Shown piece after piece: positions 1-11,222 of a DNA stretch of 64,000 nucleotides (the stretch's first letter is position 1; each line of letters begins with the position of its first letter). The notes under the pieces were generated by a model. The model ran no database searches. It had not been told where the DNA came from and saw only the letters and a program-made list of their open reading frames with translations. Both the position numbers and the translations under genes were made by a program. This stretch comes from Cryptomeria japonica. Lineage: Eukaryota; Streptophyta; Pinopsida; Cupressales; Cupressaceae. The stretch lies in NCBI RefSeq assembly GCF_030272615.1, contig NC_081410.1, forward strand, positions 188,871,619 through 188,935,618. The letters are read 5' to 3'.

Positions 1-162
1 AGCCGATAGTTGTTATAACCAAAATCAAGGAGCGCAAAAGACTATAGTTAACCGGTGATGGACTCCTTACGTGGAGGAGCAAGAAGAGTTGGAGGTAAAA
101 GACTCTTAGTTAATAACTATTACTAAGCCCCAGATTTAGGAGGAGCGATGAGTAATTTTTAG

Positions 163-170
163 TATAAATA
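163..170 (+). promoter_or_regulatory. TATA box in E1 5' LTR
   Basis: TATAAATA followed by GGGG, conserved at 10645-10652 in the other LTR. If it is the RNA polymerase II promoter, transcripts start about 30 bases downstream and include the H3-like ORF in their leader. A second candidate, TATAAAAGG, lies earlier in the LTR (10056-10064 in the 3' copy), so promoter assignment is not unique. Confidence 0.6.
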
Positions 171-742
171 GGGGTGTGAGTAGAGAGGAAAGGGGGAGAA
201 GTCATTTGTGGCATCCAAGGAAGGACGGTGGATTGTAGAAAGAAGAATAGAGTTAGAGAGGATAGTGTTTTGATAGTATCAAGAGAGAGTTGTTTAGAGA
301 GGATAGTGTTTGATAGTATCAAGGGAGTTGTTTGTTTTTTTTTTTGATAGAGTTGGAAAGTATTGGTGAAAAGGATCGCAAGCAAGGCGCATATATCGAC
401 GAGAGGGCGTTAAGGTCTTGTATATTGATCAACACTTCAAATAGGTCAGGAATTTCTTAGTTTACAATCATTAATATTTACAATCTCTGTTGTATGTCAT
501 GTTTATTGTCTTGCTTATTAAATAGTTATGGTTATGTTTTATTTATCATTAGGGATTGTTAAATAAAATCATATAATAGAAGTTGTGATTACGTTATGAC
601 TATAGAAGTGGAATAGTGTTTAAGTTCAAATTGCACACTTGTTATTATATGGTTGCGTTCAAAAACTAGATATTAAGATTTATTAGACATAGCTCTAGGA
701 GAGTCTGGGAAGTAATAAGTTTACTATTGATATGTTACAGAG

Positions 743-1138
743 ATGGTACGAGCCAAACAGGTAGCTCGCAAAACAGTAGCGGGTTATGCTCACTACTTGA
801 AAGTCAAGAAAGATTCTTTGACTCCTGTCAAGCCCGTTGTGGATGACAACCCTGCTGAAGAGAACCCAGCTCCAGAAAAGAGCAAAGAAATAGAAAAAGG
901 TCCTATTTAGAGTCCAACTAAAGAAGCTACCGTTGAGAAAGGAAAAGAACCCAAGCTAGAGGGCTCGCCTGAAAAGCCAATAGTTATAAGTTCTGACTCG
1001 TCGGAGGGGTATACCCCCTTAAGCGATAATGAGTCTGTGGGGTACTTTCCCCTGAGTGAAAGCAAGACTGAAGGATATACTCCTTTAGATCATGTAGATT
1101 CTGACAAGTGCACTTCTCCGTATTTTCCAGAAGAATGA
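743..1138 (+). pseudogene. LTR-internal ORF with histone H3 tail-like N-terminus, 5' LTR copy, one nonsense codon
   Basis: Same 131-codon frame as 11223-11618. It begins M-VRAKQVARKT, which keeps positions equivalent to H3 R2, K4, Q5, A7, R8 and K9 and carries T where H3 has S10. Codon 56 is TAG (908-910) where the 3' LTR copy has CAG. Downstream of the stop the frame stays open to the same TGA at 1136-1138 and keeps the SUMO-interaction-like motif and the three 11-residue repeats. Within the first 13 codons it differs from the other copy at four residues, more than anywhere else in the ORF. ARKT is also the type of sequence known as a lysine-methylation mimic in other proteins; any such role here is inference. 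Confidence 0.6.
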
Positions 1139-2717
1139 TGTAACATTCTAGTGTAAAAAAAAATAAAAATAAAAATAAAGATATTATTTTATGAAGAAAT
1201 GTCTTATGTCTTATTATAAGACTTCCTTGATGAAATATATATATCTATTTTAATCTTCGTCTATTGTACAAATGGAAATTATTAAGGTGGCATACCTATA
1301 GTAGTTAACAAGAGTAATTGAACTCTTAAACTTGTCAATAAGTGTAAAATTATGTGTTATACTGACCATATTGTTCTTCGTGTCTTGACAACGTATATTC
1401 GTATTGCAAGTTAATTTTGTGATAGGTGTTGGTACGTAAGATTACCTTGTCTTATATGGTGGTCGCAACTAAGTACATTAAGTCATGTTGTCAGTATGTC
1501 TTGTGTGCTATGTCTTGGCCAGTTATTTAGATGTATAACCTTAAGGGAGTGAGCCACTGTGAGTTGTTCGTAATGGTCAACCTTAGGTTAGTAATTTTGT
1601 ATCTTTCATTCGAGGTAGATCAAAATTGGGTATGGCTGTCTGTGTCGCCATAGAGTTCTGTAGATAGAACTAACCTATAGTGTCCTAAGAGAGAGAGTGG
1701 CTTTCGAGCGGGGGCTGTGCCCGAAGTGGTGAAAGGATAACCCGTTGGAAGTTGGTTAAGAAAGTGGAAACCTAATAAATGATTAGGGAAGGGTAGAATA
1801 AAAATTAGATAAAATAATGTGCCTCACACATAGGTGAGTGCTAGTATAGGGCTCATAATGTAGCGAGAAGGCCTGGAATGGCAAACTTACCACCTTGTCT
1901 TCGTGAGAGGATTGGTAAGGTCCGCATGAGTCTTAGTTGGAATCAGAGATTCGGGAGAGGTTACCAGGATAACCCAGGATGGGGGTCGGGACCTATGGAG
2001 GCTGTACCATGGTATCCACCGTAAGACATGCAATGACACTTTCTCCTTAGGGTCACTAGTGTTTTGTGAGTTGGGTCACATGAATGTAAGTGGAGTCTTG
2101 TAGTCCTTACGTTCTTGTTTCATTTTGCTTGCTTGAGGGTTATCTACTATCTCCAGCACGGTGGGGTGGTTCCTTCTCGGAATCACATGGTCGGGTGGTA
2201 GTGTCACTTCCCATCGGATGTACTGGAACGTATCTTCAGGCGAGGAAGGACTTCGCTGATATTCTTGGTTCTGGATTCATGTACCAGCTCTTTCTCCTAA
2301 CCATTATCTAGTTGAAAACTAGAGGTTTTGAAAAGAAACTTTATGTAACTTTCATTTTGTAACATTTTAGCTCATGATGTAATTTTCTTTTGAAAATATG
2401 TATTTTCGAATATTGTAAGCAAAGAAAAAATTGTAATGTATGCTATTTCAATTACTTAATTCTTTTGTATATAATATATGTTTACTTGAAATATTTTAAA
2501 TTCTTTCTTTGTGGAAATTTTATCTTAAATATTTAATTTACGAAGTAATATTCGTTGGTAACCCTTAGGAAATTCAGGTGTTAGACTTTCGCTATGTTAT
2601 TAGGTGTCCTAAGGTTTAAATTCATGCACTTAATTTAAAAATAAAATAAACTTATTTCACCCTTAGTTGCATAGATTATGATGTTTTCCTTTAGGGTTGC
2701 TGACGGGGCATTACATT

Positions 2718-2729
2718 TGGTATCAGAGC
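2718..2729 (+). other. Primer binding site, initiator-Met tRNA type
   Basis: TGGTATCAGAGC, two bases after the LTR end. This is the standard plant retrotransposon primer site complementary to the 3' end of the initiator methionine tRNA. It sets the 5' LTR end at 2715 and the start of the internal region. Confidence 0.93.
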
Positions 2730-2873
2730 CCAGTTTCAACACTGGGTACTCTGGGTTTGTAGTGTGCCTATTCAACTTGATTGTTTTTGTTTTATTTTAG
2801 GTCTTAACATTTGTGTTTTCCTTGTTTATCCTTGTCATAAATCTGCATCTTTTCTCTTTTGTAGTACTCGGTC

Positions 2874-4226
2874 ATGGCTAGGAGAGCTAGGGGAGGTGGT
2901 TGTATGGGTGGTCGCAATAGAGGCAGAGGTAGAGGAAGAGGTGGAGAACGAGGCCGTGGTTCTGATTATCATAGTCCTTCACCACCACCTACTCATGTTA
3001 GTGCTAAGCCAGCACAGTTTGTTCATCAGGACTTACCTCACGCAGAAGAACAGGTTCCCGAAAAGGAAGAGCTGAGACAAATGTTTCAGGAGGTTCTTGC
3101 TAGGTTAGGCCCTAGGCCTGAGGTTGTTCAGCCAATGCCAGAAGAGAGAGGGAAAGATCACCTAGAAGGAGAGGGATTGCAGGCAATGAAGATCCAATTT
3201 CTTTGGGTCACATAAAGGACTTGATGAGGTCCAACCCTCCTATCTTTAATGGTATGGGTACCGGTCTAGAGGCAAAGACTTGGCTTATCAGTCTGGATAT
3301 GTGTTTTGCTATGTTTCCATATAGTAGCAACACCAAGGCAAGATGTGCTATTATGCGTCTCGAAAACTTCACGTCAATCTGGCGGAGACTGGAGGAGGAA
3401 ATGATCGGTGTGTGCATTAACACCGTGACATGGGAGCTGTTTCTGGAGAGATTCAGGGCACGGTTTCTCTCACCCCAGTGGAAACAGACTCGGGCAGATG
3501 AGTTCCATGCACTGCGATAGTATGGTATGACGGTAGACCAATATGAGCATAGATTCTATGAGCTCAAGCAGTATGCTGGAATTGGTAATAATGAGGCTAT
3601 GCTTGTGCAACATTTCTTGAGGGGCTTGAATGATCGCATTAGTGGAGATGTTAGGGTGTTTGAGCCAACTTCAGTAGAGACAGCTGTGGCAAAGGCCCGA
3701 TTGGTAGAGCTAAACCTTAGCTGCGCTCTTGGTGGGCAAACAGGTGTGCAGATAGGGAGTGCTCCTTCCAGTGGGAATAGAGCTCGTGGTAATCAGTTTC
3801 AGTCAGCTGCACCATTTAAGGCTCCGTAGGCACCTGCTAAGGGTGGGCCACAGCAGTAGCAGCAACCATCAAAACCGAAACAGTTCCAGAGCCAGAAGGG
3901 TGGCAATGCTCAATTTAAGAAAAACAGAAATTGGTAGAGGGGCAGACAGGGCCCTACAGGGGAATCCTCGCAAAGTGCATCTCATGCTCCTAGCTAGGGA
4001 AATTATCGGCAATCCAGTGGTCCGACAAGTAATAGAGGAGCTTGCTTCTCTTGTGGGCAGTATGGTCACAGAGCTGCGCAGTGTCCTCAGCGTTTCCACA
4101 ACACAGGTAGTCAACGACCGGCAGCGTCAGAGCCTACAGTGGGAGATGCAGGAAGATCTCACAGAGTGTTCGTAGCGGTGGATAACTGCCAAGCTAATCA
4201 TCAGGGTACAGTTATAGAAGCAGAGG
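2874..4226 (+). pseudogene. E1 gag, broken by a frameshift and several stops
   Basis: Capsid/nucleocapsid polyprotein of the element. It starts at ATG 2874 with a basic Arg/Gly-rich stretch (repeated GRGRG), then a capsid region readable in another frame from about 3186 (NPPIFNG, then a W..L..EEM and FRARF-type segment typical of plant gypsy gag), continuing after a TAG near 3518 through a VDQYEHRFYEL segment at 3533-3565. A CCHC zinc knuckle (C-FS-C-GQYG-H-RAAQ-C) lies at 4043-4084. There is one frameshift around 3180 and at least five in-frame TAG codons between 3518 and 4000, each at a place where Gln would fit. The product would bind the genomic RNA and form the particle; this copy cannot encode it. 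Confidence 0.85.
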
Positions 4227-4227
4227 T

Positions 4228-6060
4228 ATGTTGCGTGGAATCCCTATCTCTGTACTTTTTGATTCCGGTGCTTCAGATTCTTTCATTTCTTCATCTATTG
4301 TGGAGCGGTGTGGACTCACGTCTGCTAAGGAGATGAATAGGTGGCAAGTAAAGTTGGCTATAGGTGTCCGTGTTTCTGTAGATGCCTTTATTCCCAGTTG
4401 TGAGTTGAATCTAGGAACCATAGTTACTTCAGTTGACCTTCGAGTCATTCCTTTGGGTTCTTATGGAGTTGTGTTGGGAATGGATTGGCTATCTTCTCAT
4501 AATGCTCAAGTAGATTGTCGCAAGAAGACAGTAGAGTGTTTAGATGACCTTGGCAAGGAAGTGAAAATTATTGGAGTTCAGAGACCAATATCCTTACGTA
4601 TGATCTCTGCTATGCAACTTAAGCGATGCATGCGTAGAGGGTGTCAGCTTTTTGCAGTTACTCTTGAGGATATGGATGAGTTAAAGAGTCGAGAAATTGC
4701 TCTTGATAGTCACCCTATTCTTCTAGAGTATGTTGATGTATTTCCATTGGATATTCCTGGTATGCCTCCAAACAGAGACATAGACTTTCACATTGATTTG
4801 GTTCCTGGTGCAGAACCTATTTCGAGAGCTCCATATCGGATGACCACTCACGAGTTGAGTGAATTGAAGTTGCAACTAGAAGAATTGTTAGCCAAGGGAT
4901 TTATTCATCCTAGTGTTTCTCCTTGGGGTGTGCCTGTTATCTTTGTTAAGAAGAAGGATGGTTCTCTTCGGTTATGCATTGATTACCGACAACTGAATAA
5001 GGTAACCATCCGGAATCGATATCCTTTGCCTCGTATTGATGATCTTTTTGATCAGGTAAAGGGAGCCAAGATATTCTCTAAGATTGACCTGAAATCTGGA
5101 TATCACCAGTTGCGTATCCAGGATGCAGATATTCATAAGACAACATTTCGCACTCGTTATGGTCACTATGAGTTCACAGTAGTACCATTTGGGTTGACGA
5201 ATGCGCCTTCAGTTTTCATGAGCCTCATGAATGGGGTTTTTCGCACGTACCTTGATCATTTTGTCCTTGTGTTCTTAGATGACATATTAATCTATTCTAG
5301 AACTATGGAAGAACATGAAGGTCACTTACGACAGGTAATGCAGTGCTTGAGGGAAAACCAACTTTATGCTAATTTGGCAAAGTGTGATTTTTTTCAATCA
5401 GAGGTAAACTATCTTGGTCATATAGTTTCAGGGGAAGGTGTATTCGTGGATCCTTCAAAGATCCAAGCCATTGTTGATTGGCCAGTGCCAACCAGCGTTT
5501 TTGAAGTTCGGAGTTTTATGGGTTTGGCCGGATACTACTGTCGATTTGTTCAAGGTTTTTCCCGGATAGGTCACCCGATCACTTCTCTACAACAGAAAGG
5601 GAAGAAGTTTGTTTGGTCAGAACAATGTGAGTCAGCTTTTCGTACCTTGAAGGAACTCCTTGTCAGTGCTCCGATTTTGGCAGTTCCTGATCCATCTAGA
5701 GATTTTATAGTATGCACAAATGCCTCTTTAGAAGGTATAGGTGCAGTGCTTATGCAAGATGGACGAGTGGTTTCTTATGAGTCTCGCAAACACAAGAACC
5801 ACGAGTTGAACTATCCAGTTCACGATTTGGAGTTGGCAGCTGTAGTTCATGCTTTGGTTAGATGGCATCATTTTTTGTTAGGGCGTCGTTTTGAACTGCA
5901 TAGTGATCACCGTAGTCTACAGTATATTTTCACACAACCGAATTTGAATGCTCGACAACGGAGGTGGATGGAATTTCTCTGTGAGTATGATTTTGATTTT
6001 CGATACATTTAGGGGAAAGAGAACGTGGTAGTAGATGCTTTGAGTCGTAAGCGGCATGAA
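4228..6060 (+). pseudogene. E1 pol part 1: protease, reverse transcriptase, RNase H
   Basis: A 594-codon open stretch (4228-6012). The aspartic protease site DSGAS lies at residues 12-16. The RT follows with its thumb-to-palm blocks: [24 protein letters not shown] and the catalytic FLDD (residues 349-352, 5272-5283). RNase H follows from about residue 488. Its first catalytic Asp is replaced by Asn (N498, AAT at 5719-5721), so RNase H should be inactive. A TAG at 6010-6012 interrupts the RNase H end, after which the same frame continues into VVVDALSRK. It overlaps no other gene and sits directly after the gag zinc knuckle. Family assignment to Tekay-like Ty3/gypsy rests on these motifs read by eye. 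Confidence 0.92.
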
Positions 6061-6781
6061 GTTTCGGTATTGTCCCTTGGAGTTGACTTGAGAGAGAGGA
6101 TTCTTAGAGTTCTCCCTCAGGATACTTGGTATCAAGATGTTAGAACCATGATAGAGTCCAGAAGACCTTTAGAGGGAAGATATTCTGGATATAATCTTGA
6201 GGCAGATGGACTTCTTCGTCACCATGGGCAGATCTATGTACCTTCTTTAGAGGGTCTTCGCATCTTGATCAGGACTGAGGCCCATCGTGCACCTTATTCG
6301 GCACATCCAGGTGTTAAGAAGATGCACGCAGATCTTAGACAAATTTATTATTGGGAAGGCATGAAACGTGACATTGCTGATTTTGTGTCAAAGTGTTTAG
6401 AATGTCAGCGGGTGAAGGCAGAGCATCAACACCCGGCAGGGCTTCTTCAACCTAATTTGATACCGGATTGGAAATGGGATATCATTTCCATGGATTTCAT
6501 TGTTGGGTTGCCTGTCTCTTCGCGTCGACATGATGCCATCATGGTCATAGTTGATAGGTTGACTAAGATTGCTCATTTTGTTCCTATTCGAGCTTCCTAT
6601 ACAACAGCAGTAGGTGGCACGAGTCTTCTTGGAGGAAGTAGTGAAACTGCATGGGGTTTCGAGGCGAATCATCTCTGATAGAGATCCTGTCTTTACCTCG
6701 GCTTTGTGGACCTCACTTCAGCATGCTTTGGGGACTCAGTTGAACTTTAGTTCAGCCTATCACCCAGAGACAGATGGTTAG
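6061..6781 (+). pseudogene. E1 pol part 2: integrase N-terminal zinc domain and first two catalytic Asp
   Basis: The HHCC zinc-binding domain is seen as HRAPYSAHPG followed by CLECQR. The catalytic core starts at DIISMDFIVGLP, with the first Asp at 6493-6495. A one-base shift near 6612 moves the frame; in the new frame the core continues through RRIISDRDPVFTS (second catalytic Asp) to the HPETDG block at 6764-6778. A TAG follows where Gln is usual. The open frame then ends at the 1.3 kb insertion starting at 6782, which separates these residues from the third catalytic residue (Glu) downstream of 8093. Confidence 0.88.
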
Positions 6782-8088
6782 TGTGTAGGAGAAAAAGTGA
6801 CACTAAGCAAACAGGGCCTAATCTCACTTTCAACCACACACTTGTGGAATATGAAAGAGCCTAGAGGTATCACACAATTGGCTACTTCTTTTTGTGGAAG
6901 AGAGAGCCACGGGCTACCTATTAGGATTTCTATTCCTTTGTTGCAATTGAAAGATAAAATGATGCAAGTTCAATTCCCAACCCCAAAGTGCAAGTATGAA
7001 CTAATAAGAAGATTGCAGAATTGAACTTAAACTATGAAAAGCTATAAACACAAGAATAAGACAAGAATGCAAATGCGTACCTGGAGTCAAAATCTGAGTG
7101 AAAATGTTCGGGATGGGGGCGCGGGCGCCACTGTCCTGATTTTGCCCCTGAAACTGCTCCGGAAACTGTTGTTTTGCAACCTAGAAAGTTGTCAAAAATG
7201 CTGAAAACTGCTGTCTGACAGAAGGACCAGGGCGCCCAGCTCCCCTGTCCTGGCAGGACCAGGGCGCCCCACACCCCTGTCCTGGTCTTTTACTCTGAAA
7301 TTTGGTGTGAAGTCCTGTCTCAGTCTGCTTCTCCCGGATCTGCAACCCAACCCCAAGGGGGGGGTACAAGCCAATCTTCAGTCGGTAATCCCCTATTGCT
7401 CTTCAATGTCTTCAAAGCCCTAAATGTATGAATGAAATTGATGAATGCTTGATGGATGGATGTTGAATGTTGTTGAAGTCTTCAAAGATCTGCTCTTTCG
7501 CTGCATAGAAGGTCCTTTTAAACTCAAATTCCCATCCTTTCAAATGAAGAAAGAGAGCTCTTATATATGAAACCCTAGATCTTAATTTCAACTTTTGGCC
7601 GACCTAGAGATTGAATTTCCCGCCAATTTCTTGGGGTTAAGCTTTATTTTATGATTGGATCGCGCTCCTAAAATTTTGGGAAAAATGTCCAGGACCGTGT
7701 GCACTCTGGGCGCCACGGTCCCGACAACTTTTCACCAAATTTTTAGGGCTGTCAGATATGATGATTTTAGAGAGAATCTCGAAGTTACAAGTGATTTCGA
7801 GATGTTTTGACCCCCGAAATCAAGCCCCCAAGTTCAAAATAGGACCTAATAAGGGTTTTTGATTAAATGATGTATTGGAAGAATAAAATGAAAGGGGCAC
7901 ACTTTAATGAAAAGGGCCCAACTTTATGATATGGGAGATGATAAAATAGAACCTTAGACCTAATTAATTTAATTAATTAAGTGCTAAAGGGGAAATGCAA
8001 TGCAAAATGCAAAATGCGCCAAGGTGGGTGCTAAACTAGGTGTGAAATTGTACCACCCTAGCAAGTGCGTACAATTTACGACGCTACA
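6782..8088 (+). mobile_element. Solo LTR inserted in E1 integrase
   Basis: It begins TGTGTAGG and ends ACGCTACA (TG...CA ends). It is flanked by GTTAG (6777-6781) and GCTAG (8089-8093), a 5-bp target duplication with one later mismatch. Removing it rejoins the integrase HPETDG block to the ERVNQ block. No gag or pol is inside, so it is a solo LTR or a very small LTR element. It contains a GC-rich patch (7110-7310) with a near-perfect direct repeat of about 32 bp (GGACCAGGGCGCCC... at about 7223 and 7255), unlike its AT-rich surroundings. Strand is nominal: no promoter clearly orients it. Confidence 0.8.
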
Positions 8089-8837
8089 GCTAGATAGAGA
8101 GAGTGAATCAGGTTTTGGAGGACATGCTTCGCATGTATGTTATGGACCAACAGTCGCATTGAGAGGATTATATCTACCTTGTAGAGTTTGCATATAACAA
8201 TAGATATCATAGCTCCATAGGTATGTCCCCCTTTCAGGCATTATATGGTTGTCCTTGCCGTACTCCCTTGAGTTGGGATCGGTTAGAGGATAGGGTGCTT
8301 ATAGGTCTGGATATTCTTTGGGAGATGGAGCAACAAGTTGAGCGGATTCGAGAGCATTTGGTAGTTGCACAGGATAGGCAGAAGAAATATGCAGATGCTC
8401 ATAGGATAGATCGTCAATTTTCTATTGGCGACCGTGTGTTTCTGAGAGTGCGTCCACGGAAGAGTCTGATCCGTTATGGAAAGGGTTCTAAGTTGGCGCC
8501 TCGGTTTGTTGGCCCTTTTGAGATTTTGGAGAGGATAGGTCCTGTTGCTTACCACCTTGCCTTGCCACCGAGTCTATCCCGCATCCACGATGTCTTTCAT
8601 GTTTCAATTTTTTGACCTTATCACCCTGATGTGACACATGTTCTTGATTGGAACTCCTTGCAGGTCGAGGATGGGCAGCTTTCCATGGCACCCGTGCGCA
8701 TTCTTCAGCGTCGAGATTTGATCCTTAGGAGTCGCACCATCGACCAGGTAAGGGTCCTATGGGACCCAAATGATGAGACCTTGGCAACTTGGGAGGATGC
8801 AGTGAAGATGAGAGAGTTATATTCATATTTGTTTTAA
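8089..8837 (+). pseudogene. E1 pol part 3: integrase C-terminus and chromodomain-like tail
   Basis: The frame restarts with ERVNQVLEDML, which carries the third catalytic residue of the DD-E core, then runs through the GMSPFQALYG block typical of gypsy integrases and a basic C-terminal domain (RVFLRVRP, KLAPRFVGPF). A TGA at 8613-8615 interrupts FHVSIF before the tail. From about 8688 the tail reads PVRILQRRDLILRSRTIDQVRVLWDP, then ATWEDAVKMRELYSYLF, the position and pattern of a chromovirus chromodomain of the type that lacks the full aromatic cage. Such domains steer integration towards chromatin marks in other chromoviruses. The end at 8837 lies 22 bases before the purine tract. Confidence 0.85.
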
Positions 8838-8859
8838 GCTTCCAGGAGTAAGCCTAGTC

Positions 8860-8872
8860 TTAGGGGGGAGAA
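8860..8872 (+). other. E1 polypurine tract
   Basis: TAGGGGGGAGAA directly before TGTAGTACCC. It primes plus-strand DNA synthesis and fixes the start of the 3' LTR at 8873. Confidence 0.85.
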
Positions 8873-10644
8873 TGTAGTACCCTTACTCGTTTGAACTGAT
8901 ACTTTGTTCTTGTTATTCTCAGTGGATACATTATCATTTGTTATTTAGAATTATATAACATTGTTCCATGTTTTATTTGATAATGAGACATATGATTTAT
9001 TTGCAGTATTTATGTACTTACGTTTTATGGCATTATATGGTTCATTTATATGTACTGACGCTTTACTTCATCTATGCACTGTGTGTTGTGTATCTGCGAG
9101 TGTATGGGATGCCTGGGGATGATTTTCCTTCACTCATCTCGGTGACACAGGGAACGTCGCGATTCTCCTTCATTGGTGTGTATGTTGAAATTTCTATATA
9201 TGTATATATGCATGTGTGGTCGGTGATGCAGGATGTTGCAGGTACAAGTACCGGGTAGGTATGGGGTATCATCTCCACCTGGCTACACAGGTCTGAGCGT
9301 GCCTTATAGTTTCCGATGGAAGTGAAGGAGATAGTAGTTGACCCTATTTTTAGTCAGTTACACTCGGGTGAGTGCCTTCAGTTAGTCATTTTGTCAATTG
9401 GGTTGGTCTTCATATTTTATTGTTTGATCTTTATAAAAGTCGCATGATGCTTGCTCAGTTTGCGTGTCCAGTGTTCCCAATTTTTGTATGTCATTGGTAA
9501 TTGTTACGTTTATTACGTCTATAAGAGTAAAGAATAGTTTTGATAATTGGAGGGAAAAGAATCAAGTGATCTAGTGACTTAATATTGTTTATAAAGGATG
9601 AGTTAATATCTTGGTATGAGTTGATATGAATTTTATCAGCTTGTTAGCTTGATAGTTGCAATTCGATCGTTTGAATATATGTAAGGGCATAATATACTCG
9701 GAAGGCAATAGTCACTTATAAGTAGTTATTGGAGTTAAGATAAGGTGATCGTATTATCAGTAGTTGATATTGCTCATCGGGTTATTGTGTTTTTGGATTA
9801 TGCATGTATAAAGTTAGAATTATAGATATATCATATTTAATAAACTTTTCGAACGTGTAATATATATAATTCAATTGTTTGAATATATATATGAAAAGCC
9901 ACTCATTATAAATATTGGAAACCAAAATATACATTTACAAATATAATTTGCTAAGAAGGATTAATATTTAAATATTTATATTAATTAAAGTTATTAATTA
10001 ATTATTAAAATATAATAATGAAATTATATTAAAACAAATAAAACAGTTTCGACTTTATAAAAGGTGGCGGGGGTTAAAGTTTGCCGTTTGGTCAACGGTG
10101 GTTGATGGTAATATCGACCACCCCCCCTTAATATAGGGAGGGGTCGGTACTACCACCGACTACCCTCCTCCTTCACATACCACATCTCCCTCTTCCGCCT
10201 TTAACACTGCAGCCAGCGAGCGGTTTCCTCCATTAACACTTCAGTTAGCGGGAATGACACCTCTCGCTATTCAGAGCGATAATCTACCACGTCCGAACTC
10301 TTCCACGAGCTAATCCATTTCCTTCAACTGCAGATTGGCCGGTTTAGGAGGAGAATAGACAGGCACGTAAGGTGGAGACTGAGACATAAACCTTAGATGA
10401 CTCAAGACCTGGCAGATTGAACGCACAAGTCGTTGTTTGCAAACACATAAGTGTTTGAAGTAATTAACCGATCTCTCCACCCAGCCGATAGTTGTTATAA
10501 CCAAAATCAAGGAGCGCAAAAGACTATAGTTAACCGTTGATGGACTCCTTACGTGGAGGAGCAAGACGAGTTGGAGGTAAAAGACTATTAGTTAATAACT
10601 ATTACTAAGCCCCAGATTTAGGAGGAGCGATGAGTAATTTTTAG

Positions 10645-10652
10645 TATAAATA
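10645..10652 (+). promoter_or_regulatory. TATA box in E1 3' LTR
   Basis: TATAAATA, identical to 163-170 in the 5' LTR. It lies 571 bases upstream of the H3-like ORF. A possible alternative is TATAAAAGG at 10056-10064. Confidence 0.6.
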
Positions 10653-10924
10653 GGGGTGTGAGTAGAGAGGAAAGGGGGAGAAGTCATTTGTGGCATCCAA
10701 GGAAGGACGGTGGATTGTAGAAAGAAGAATAGAGTTAGAGAGGATAGTGTTTTGATAGTATCAAGAGAGAGTTGTTTAGAGAGGATAGTGTTTGATAGTA
10801 TCAAGGGAGTTTTTTTTTTTTTTTTGATAGAGTTGGAAAGTATTGGTGAAAAGGATCGCAAGCAAGGCGCATATATCGGCGAGAGGGCGTTAAGGTCTTG
10901 TATATTGATCAACACTTCAAATAG

Positions 10925-11220
10925 GTCAGGAATTTCTTAGTTTACGATCATTAATATTTACAATCTCTGTTGTATGCCATATTTATTGTCTTGCGTATTA
11001 AATAGTTATGGTTATGTTTTATTTATCGTTAGGGATTGTTAAATAAAATCATATAATAGAAGTTGTGATTACGTTATGACTATAGAAGTGGAATAGTGTT
11101 TAAGTTCAAATTGCACACTTGTTATTATATGGTTGCGTTCAAAAACTAGATATTAAGATTTATTAGACATAGCTCTAGGAGAGTCTGTGAAGTAATAAGT
11201 TTACTATTGATACGTTACAG
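10925..11220 (+). other. Possible leader intron before the LTR ORF
   Basis: AG|GTCAGG at 10924/10925 and TTACAG|GG at 11220/11221 would define a 296-base AT-rich intron ending two bases before the ATG of the H3-like ORF. The same sites and length are present in the 5' LTR (445-740). The donor is not a strong consensus and no transcript evidence is available; this is an inference from conserved GT...AG ends and base composition. Confidence 0.3.
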
Positions 11221-11222
11221 GG

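Larger units (their letters stand above)
1..2715 (+). repeat. E1 5' LTR, 3' portion (R/U5 side)
   Basis: It is colinear with 10483-13194 with scattered substitutions and very few indels. It ends in ATTACA two bases before the tRNA primer site, which fixes the LTR boundary. It contains a TATA box, a T-run of variable length near 330, the H3-like ORF (743-1138) and a long stretch without recognisable coding content (1140-2690). The reading frame near 2090-2311 opens with GTG rather than ATG and is treated as chance. Confidence 0.92.

Noticed and set aside
2090-2311. 73-90 codon frame in both E1 LTRs (also 12570-12842)
   Set aside because: Opens with GTG, length differs by a stop in one copy, no motif; LTR duplication alone explains its presence twice.
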